A DNA stretch of 64,000 nucleotides from JAVBTR01 sp031556065 (GTDB taxonomy: Bacteria; Bacillota; Clostridia; Christensenellales; Aristaeellaceae). A program made the position numbers and the translations under genes. Under the pieces are notes generated by a model. That model ran no database searches, was not told the origin of the DNA, and worked only from the letters and a program-made list of their open reading frames with translations. Each line of letters begins with the position of its first letter. The first letter of the stretch is position 1. This document shows positions 60,266 through 64,000 of the stretch, in pieces. The stretch spans positions 62,001 through 126,000 of the forward strand of contig JAVBTR010000022.1 in assembly GCA_031556065.1 (NCBI GenBank), read 5' to 3'.

Positions 60266-61177
60266 ATGAAAACCCCGTTTTTAAAGCCCAACGCCCACTT
60301 GGCCCTGATCGCCCCCTCCAGTCCCGTTTACGAAAAAGAGAAACGGGAAGCCACCCTCCGCGCCCTGAAAAAATGGGGCTATACTGTTACGGTCTATCCA
60401 TCGGTCACTTCCGCCCGGGGTTACCTTTCCGGCTCCGATAGCCTTCGGGCAGCAGATGTGATGGATGCCTTTTTAGACGATGGCATTGACGGCATTCTTT
60501 GTTTAAGAGGGGGGTATGGGGCTGGACGGATTTTGCCTTTACTGGATTTCAGCCAGATTAAAAAGCACCCAAAGCCTTTTATCGGCTACAGCGATGCCAC
60601 AGCCCTGCATTTAGCACTGCATAGATGCTGCGGTTTTCCCACCTTTCACGGGCCCATGGGGGCCGAGCTGCCAGGGCTTAAAGCCTCTCAGCGCAAGCAA
60701 TGGCAGCAGGTTTTATCAGGGGCGGGGGAAAAGCATATTCAAAACACCAATGGCGATCATATCCAAGCCTTTGGCCGCCTGACAACCGCCTCGGGAATCA
60801 TGCTCGGAGGGAATATGTCCGTTTTCTCAAGCCTTTTAGGCACCCCCTATATGCCGGATCTGGCGGGGAAAATTCTCCTTTTAGAAGATGTGGGCGAAAG
60901 ACCCTATCGCATTGACCGGATGTTGAATCAGTTTAAAACCTTAGGCCTTCTAAACATCATCAAGGCCCTGGTGCTTTGTGATTTTACCGATTGCGAAGCC
61001 GCCGATTCCACCCGCAGTCTGAATGTGGTGGATGTTTTTAAAGACCTGCTGCCCCCCCACCTGCCGGTGATTTATGGCCTGCATATAGGCCATGGGAAGG
61101 ATAATCTCACTTTGCCTCTTGGAGTCAGGTACCGGGTAGATACGAAAAAGGCCACACTGACAAGGCTGGATATCTAA
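60266..61177 (+). CDS. LD-carboxypeptidase/MccF-like serine peptidase (S66)
   Basis: 303 residues from ATG 60266 (AAAGGAG 7 bases before; an open frame to 59990 overlaps the opposite gene and is not used). The nucleophile Ser109 is in FIGYSDATALHL; LRGGYGAGR near 80-88 and GLHIGHGKDNLTLPLG near the end bring the Glu/His of the triad. The family removes the terminal D-Ala of the tetrapeptide in peptidoglycan recycling, or confers microcin-C resistance. No signal peptide is present. The next gene region is the methionine leader. Confidence 0.9.
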   Translation: MKTPFLKPNAHLALIAPSSPVYEKEKREATLRALKKWGYTVTVYPSVTSARGYLSGSDSLRAADVMDAFLDDGIDGILCLRGGYGAGRILPLLDFSQIKKHPKPFIGYSDATALHLALHRCCGFPTFHGPMGAELPGLKASQRKQWQQVLSGAGEKHIQNTNGDHIQAFGRLTTASGIMLGGNMSVFSSLLGTPYMPDLAGKILLLEDVGERPYRIDRMLNQFKTLGLLNIIKALVLCDFTDCEAADSTRSLNVVDVFKDLLPPHLPVIYGLHIGHGKDNLTLPLGVRYRVDTKKATLTRLDI

Positions 61178-61313
61178 GGGGGGCGCAAACGTCAGCGCCA
61201 ATATAGCAAAGCAAGAAACCGGCGAAGCCCATCCATCGATTACCAAGGTAACCAACAAAGATTCCAAAAAATATATTAACAGCAGGTCATAGGTGGCAAT
61301 ACAGCCAAAAAAC
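61178..61313. other. Gap with no supported gene
   Basis: 136 bases after the LD-carboxypeptidase with no hairpin, ribosome site or good frame that I can defend. The opposite-strand frame here is discussed among rejected items. The met promoter begins at 61314. Confidence 0.6.
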
Positions 61314-61342
61314 TTGACAAATACACTGCTGCCTTGTATTCT
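61314..61342 (+). promoter_or_regulatory. Promoter of the methionine leader/operon
   Basis: Perfect TTGACA (61314-61319), 17-base spacer, TATTCT (61337-61342). Transcription would start near 61349, about 25 bases before the leader ATG. Confidence 0.8.
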
Positions 61343-61373
61343 AGAAACAAGCAAGCTGAAAGGGGGAACTATT

Positions 61374-61439
61374 ATGTGCCAGGTTTTTATGATGCGAATG
61401 TCGATGCAGCGCGTGGATTTTTCCCCGTGTTTGGCTTAG
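61374..61439 (+). CDS. Candidate methionine leader peptide (21 residues)
   Basis: ATG at 61374 with AAAGGGGG 7 bases upstream, stop TAG at 61437-61439. The peptide contains Met at 1, 6, 7, 9 and 11 (MCQVFMMRMSMQ is the N-terminal part), that is five in the first eleven residues, plus Cys at 2 and 18. It is placed 135 bases downstream of a strong promoter's start region and before a terminator hairpin, all upstream of the methionine genes. It is too short for a usual gene and its ribosome site is strong. The natural reading is ribosome-mediated attenuation by charged Met-tRNA; this has not been tested. Confidence 0.72.
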   Translation: MCQVFMMRMSMQRVDFSPCLA

Positions 61440-61447
61440 GCACGCTG
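61407..61447 (+). promoter_or_regulatory. Hairpin overlapping the end of the leader peptide
   Basis: CAGCGCGTG (61407-61415) can pair with CACGCTG (61441-61447). The left arm begins directly after the last Met codon, so a ribosome stalled on the Met codons would cover it. Confidence 0.5.
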
Positions 61448-61476
61448 TTTTTGGCACTACGTCCATAGACATTCCG

Positions 61477-61512
61477 CCATCCCGAACATTGGGATGGTTT
61501 TATTTATTTTTT
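61477..61512 (+). terminator. Attenuator terminator before metY
   Basis: CCATCCC (61477-61483), 7-base loop, GGGATGG (61491-61497), then TTTTATTTATTTTTT. It lies 13 bases before the metY start, after the leader; a terminator in such a place must be conditional for the operon to be expressed. Confidence 0.8.
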
Positions 61513-61525
61513 AGGAGGAATAACC

Positions 61526-62800
61526 ATGAGCCACCATGCCTACGGCTTTGATACCCTGCAGCTTCACGGAGGCCAGCACCCTGACGGGCAAACGGGTGCC
61601 CGGGCGGTGCCCATCTACCAAAGCACTTCATTTTGCTACGATTCCGCCGAAGATGCTGCCGCTGTTTTTTCCGGGGAAACACCGGGCTTTACCTACAGCC
61701 GCATTGTCAATCCCACCGTGCAGGTGCTGGAGGAAAGGATCACCCTGCTTGAACAGGGCGTGGCCACCGTATGCTTCGCCTCTGGCATGGGCGCCATTTC
61801 CGCCGCTATTTTAGCCTTATGCTCCGCAGGGGATGAAGTGGTAGCCATGTCTACCCTCTACGGCGGTACCTATACCTTGTTTTCGGGCAGGCTGAAGGAA
61901 ATATGCGGTATCACCGTTCACTTTGTGGATATCGATAATTTTGCCGCCGTTGAAAACGCCATCAACGAAAAAACCAAATGTGTCTACATTGAAACCATCG
62001 GCAACCCTGCCGCCAATATCCCCGAAATCGAAACCCTTGCCGATATCGCTCACCGTCACGGCTTGCCCCTGGTGGCGGATAACACCTTTGGCACGCCTTA
62101 CCTCATTACCTGCAAGAACCACGGCATCGATATCGTCGCCCACAGCCTGACTAAGTACATGGGTGGCCATGGCACCAGCCTGGGCGGCAGCGTAACGGAT
62201 TTAGGCACCTTCGATTTTCACAATCCCCGGTTTCCCTTGTTCACCACGCCGGACAAAGCCAACCACGACATCATCTACGCCAATCAGCCTGCCCCGGTGG
62301 CAACCCGCCTGCGAACCCAGACCATTCGGGATTTTGGCGCTTGCCTTTCCCCTTTTAACGCGTTTTTGATTTTGCTGGGCATTGAGACTTTAAGTCTCCG
62401 GGTAGACCGCCATATAAAAAACGCCTACGCCGTAGCGGAGTTTTTAGAAGACCATACCGCTGTTAGCTATGTGCATTACCCAAGCCTGCCGGGGGATCCG
62501 TATTACCAACGGGCGCAAAAATACTTCCCCAAGGGCGCCGGTGCTATTATGTCCTTTGGGGTCATGGGCGGACTCCCTGCAGGGAAAAAGCTGATGAACC
62601 ATGTAAAGCTGTTTTCCATATTAGCCAACGTGGCCGATGCCAAATCCCTAATCATTCACCCCGCCTCCACCACCCACGGGCAATTGACACAGGCCGAATT
62701 GAAGCTGGCCGGAGTGGCCCCGGAGCTGGTTCGCCTGTCCATCGGCCTTGAAGACATTAATGATATTATCCACGATTTGCAAGTGGCTTTAGAAGCCTGA
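61526..62800 (+). CDS. metY: O-acetylhomoserine aminocarboxypropyltransferase (MetY)
   Basis: 424 residues, the usual size of O-acetylhomoserine sulfhydrylase. The pyridoxal lysine is K210 in VAHSLTKYMGGHGTSLGG; YSRIVNPTVQVLEERI near 57-71 and FASGMGAISA near 84 are cofactor-phosphate and substrate motifs. It condenses O-acetylhomoserine with sulfide to homocysteine. AGGAGG is 8 bases upstream, right after the terminator's T run. It is the first gene of metY-metA-metF. Confidence 0.94.
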   Translation: MSHHAYGFDTLQLHGGQHPDGQTGARAVPIYQSTSFCYDSAEDAAAVFSGETPGFTYSRIVNPTVQVLEERITLLEQGVATVCFASGMGAISAAILALCSAGDEVVAMSTLYGGTYTLFSGRLKEICGITVHFVDIDNFAAVENAINEKTKCVYIETIGNPAANIPEIETLADIAHRHGLPLVADNTFGTPYLITCKNHGIDIVAHSLTKYMGGHGTSLGGSVTDLGTFDFHNPRFPLFTTPDKANHDIIYANQPAPVATRLRTQTIRDFGACLSPFNAFLILLGIETLSLRVDRHIKNAYAVAEFLEDHTAVSYVHYPSLPGDPYYQRAQKYFPKGAGAIMSFGVMGGLPAGKKLMNHVKLFSILANVADAKSLIIHPASTTHGQLTQAELKLAGVAPELVRLSIGLEDINDIIHDLQVALEA

Positions 62801-62817
62801 TTTGAGGAGGAGTATCC

Positions 62818-63747
62818 ATGCCAGTTAAAATCCCAGACGCGTTACCGGCAACGAAAATCCTTACGGAAGAAAACATCTTCGTGATGACGGAAAAGCGTTC
62901 CGCCCACCAAGATATCCGTCCCTTAAAAATTGCCATTTTAAACCTGATGCCTACCAAGGAAGCCACGGAAACCCAGCTTCTTCGCCTGATTGGCAATACC
63001 CCCTTGCAGGTAGAGGTCACCCTTTTGCGCACCGATTCCTACGCTTCCCAAAACACCGATCAAGCCCACCTGCAAACCTTTTACCGCACTTTTTCCGACG
63101 TGGAAGACGATTTTTTCGATGGCCTGATTATTACCGGCGCACCGGTGGAGCTGCTGGATTTCACCGATGTGAAGTACTGGCAGGAACTAAAAGACATTAT
63201 GGATTGGGCGGATAGCCGGGTTTTCTCTACCCTGTTTATCTGCTGGGCCGCCCAAGCGGGACTGTATTACCATTACAGTATCGACAAGCACCCGCTGGAC
63301 GCCAAAATGTTCGGCGTATTCCCCCACAGGGTGTTAAACCGCCAAAGCAAGCTTATGCGCGGGTTTGACGATGAGTTCTTTATCCCCGTCAGCCGCCACA
63401 CAGGGCTTAACGAACAGGACGTGTACACCTGCAAGGATATTACCGTTCTGGCCGCGTCCGAAGAATCGGGCATCGGCATTGCCGTATCAAAGGATGGCCG
63501 CCGGGTCTTCGCCACGGGCCACAGCGAGTACGCGTTTGATACCTTGTACCACGAATACGTCCGGGATGTGAACAAGGGCCTCAAAATCGAAAAACCCCGG
63601 CATTACTTCCCCAACGATGACGCCACCAAGACCCCTGTCGTTCGCTGGCGCAGCCATGCAAACCTTTTGTTCCAGAACTGGCTGAACTACTTCGTCTACC
63701 AGGAGACCCCCTACGATTTAAGCGATCTTCTTAATAGAAAGGGTTAA
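62818..63747 (+). CDS. metA: Homoserine O-acetyltransferase (MetA family)
   Basis: 309 residues, collinear with MetA. The nucleophile is Cys142 (FICWAAQAGLYYH), with the His and Glu of YHEYVRD and EESGIGIA near 220-245. Position 111 is Glu (GAPVELL), which in this family marks acetyl-CoA rather than succinyl-CoA use, where Gly is found; that fits with the O-acetylhomoserine enzyme encoded upstream. It starts 17 bases after metY with GAGGAGGA. So activated homoserine is made and used by adjacent enzymes. Confidence 0.93.
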   Translation: MPVKIPDALPATKILTEENIFVMTEKRSAHQDIRPLKIAILNLMPTKEATETQLLRLIGNTPLQVEVTLLRTDSYASQNTDQAHLQTFYRTFSDVEDDFFDGLIITGAPVELLDFTDVKYWQELKDIMDWADSRVFSTLFICWAAQAGLYYHYSIDKHPLDAKMFGVFPHRVLNRQSKLMRGFDDEFFIPVSRHTGLNEQDVYTCKDITVLAASEESGIGIAVSKDGRRVFATGHSEYAFDTLYHEYVRDVNKGLKIEKPRHYFPNDDATKTPVVRWRSHANLLFQNWLNYFVYQETPYDLSDLLNRKG

Positions 63748-63749
63748 CC

Positions 63750-64000
63750 ATGCGAATTACAACACTTCTCAACTCAGGCAACGTCAATATCTCCTGCGAG
63801 CTTTTCCCTCCTAAGGAGTTTACGGGGCTAAGCCAAGTGACCCAGGTGGTGAAAGAGATTGGGGCCATGCGTCCGGCTTTCATGTCCGTTACCTACGGGG
63901 CAGGGGGCAATACCCAGGCCCACACCCTGGAAGTGGTTAAGGCAGTAGAAGGGGAAAACATTACGCCCCTCTTTCATTTGACCTGCGTTAATTCAAAGCA
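63750..64000 (+). CDS. metF: Methylenetetrahydrofolate reductase (partial, runs off the window)
   Basis: 83 residues visible from ATG 63750, two bases after the metA stop and just downstream of AGAAAGGG. ISCELFPPKEFTG near 14 and PAFMSVTYGAGG near 42-53 are MetF landmarks (FPP, then the flavin/folate TYGAGG). The enzyme supplies the methyl group for homocysteine methylation, so its place after metY and metA completes the route to methionine. Confidence 0.92.
   Translation, partial: MRITTLLNSGNVNISCELFPPKEFTGLSQVTQVVKEIGAMRPAFMSVTYGAGGNTQAHTLEVVKAVEGENITPLFHLTCVNSK

Noticed and set aside
60950..61354. A minus-strand open frame of 134 codons with a hydrophobic stretch
   Set aside because: It overlaps the end of the LD-carboxypeptidase gene by more than 220 bases, has no ribosome site at its start and covers the met promoter. 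A decayed small membrane gene in 61180-61310 cannot be fully excluded.
61178..61525. SAM riboswitch or Met T-box ahead of metY
   Set aside because: No conserved core of either class was found; the leader ORF explains the architecture better.

Overview
The window comes from a low-to-mid GC Gram-positive bacterium of the class Clostridia. Lines of evidence are: the yybS/DUF2232-rplI-dnaB order, a HrcA/CIRCE-type htpG promoter, lplB/ytcP/lplA-type sugar importers with a membrane-bound YesN-like AraC regulator, Cna-B surface protein, CotH kinase, DUF421/DUF4363 pair, Thr-Pro-rich lipoproteins and strong GGAGG ribosome sites. An uncultured gut-type lineage (Christensenellales or Oscillospirales) is my best guess, but it is only an inference. 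No rRNA, tRNA, CRISPR array, phage or intact insertion sequence was seen.

Layout. 1-1025: end-truncated sensor protein with two stacked periplasmic-binding-like domains. 1196-4398: three-gene sugar/polyol operon (TIM-barrel isomerase plus two tandem Gfo/Idh/MocA dehydrogenases). 4411-4692: multi-hairpin intergenic element. 4707-6044: NADP glutamate dehydrogenase. 6191-9542: FHA - RodA/FtsW - class B penicillin-binding protein operon. 9656-14344: type IV pilus operon (transglutaminase-like protein, PilC, four small pilin-like proteins, PilT) without a PilB. 14478-16460: peptide-type solute-binding protein. 16675-34219: one-directional surface cluster: CotH-like kinase, peptidoglycan-binding lipoprotein, SARP/BTAD-type regulator, two secreted proteins and a 3542-residue Cna-B stalk with about 32 domains. 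34392-36686: CofE-like ligase and GH105 hydrolase. 36802-39960: a GMP-synthase-like protein that has lost its glutaminase cysteine, a metallophosphoesterase, an M19 dipeptidase. 39964-40188: a second structured element leading into an orphan ABC ATPase whose ribosome site is inside a hairpin. 40847-42803: CIRCE and htpG. 42934-51058: AraC-type membrane regulator divergent from a complete sugar ABC importer and a large lyase-like protein. 51122-57217: lipoprotein, YhaM-like nuclease, DnaB, L9, DUF2232, HD protein, flavin reductase-like protein. 57296-61177: AEC transporter, second metallophosphoesterase, DUF4363/DUF421 membrane pair, LD-carboxypeptidase. 61314-64000: methionine operon metY-metA-metF behind what looks like a methionine-codon leader peptide and attenuator.

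The most notable things are (1) the candidate ribosome-mediated methionine attenuator (61314-61525), which uses a leader peptide with Met at positions 1, 6, 7, 9 and 11 instead of a SAM riboswitch or T-box; (2) a conserved cloverleaf-like element present twice (16491-16635 and 53028-53172), each time next to a terminator-like hairpin at a stop codon and with compensatory changes in its stems; (3) the surface cluster with the giant unanchored Cna-B protein; and (4) the structured element and sequestered ribosome site in front of the orphan ABC ATPase. All product names rest on reading the translated sequence by eye; no search was run.
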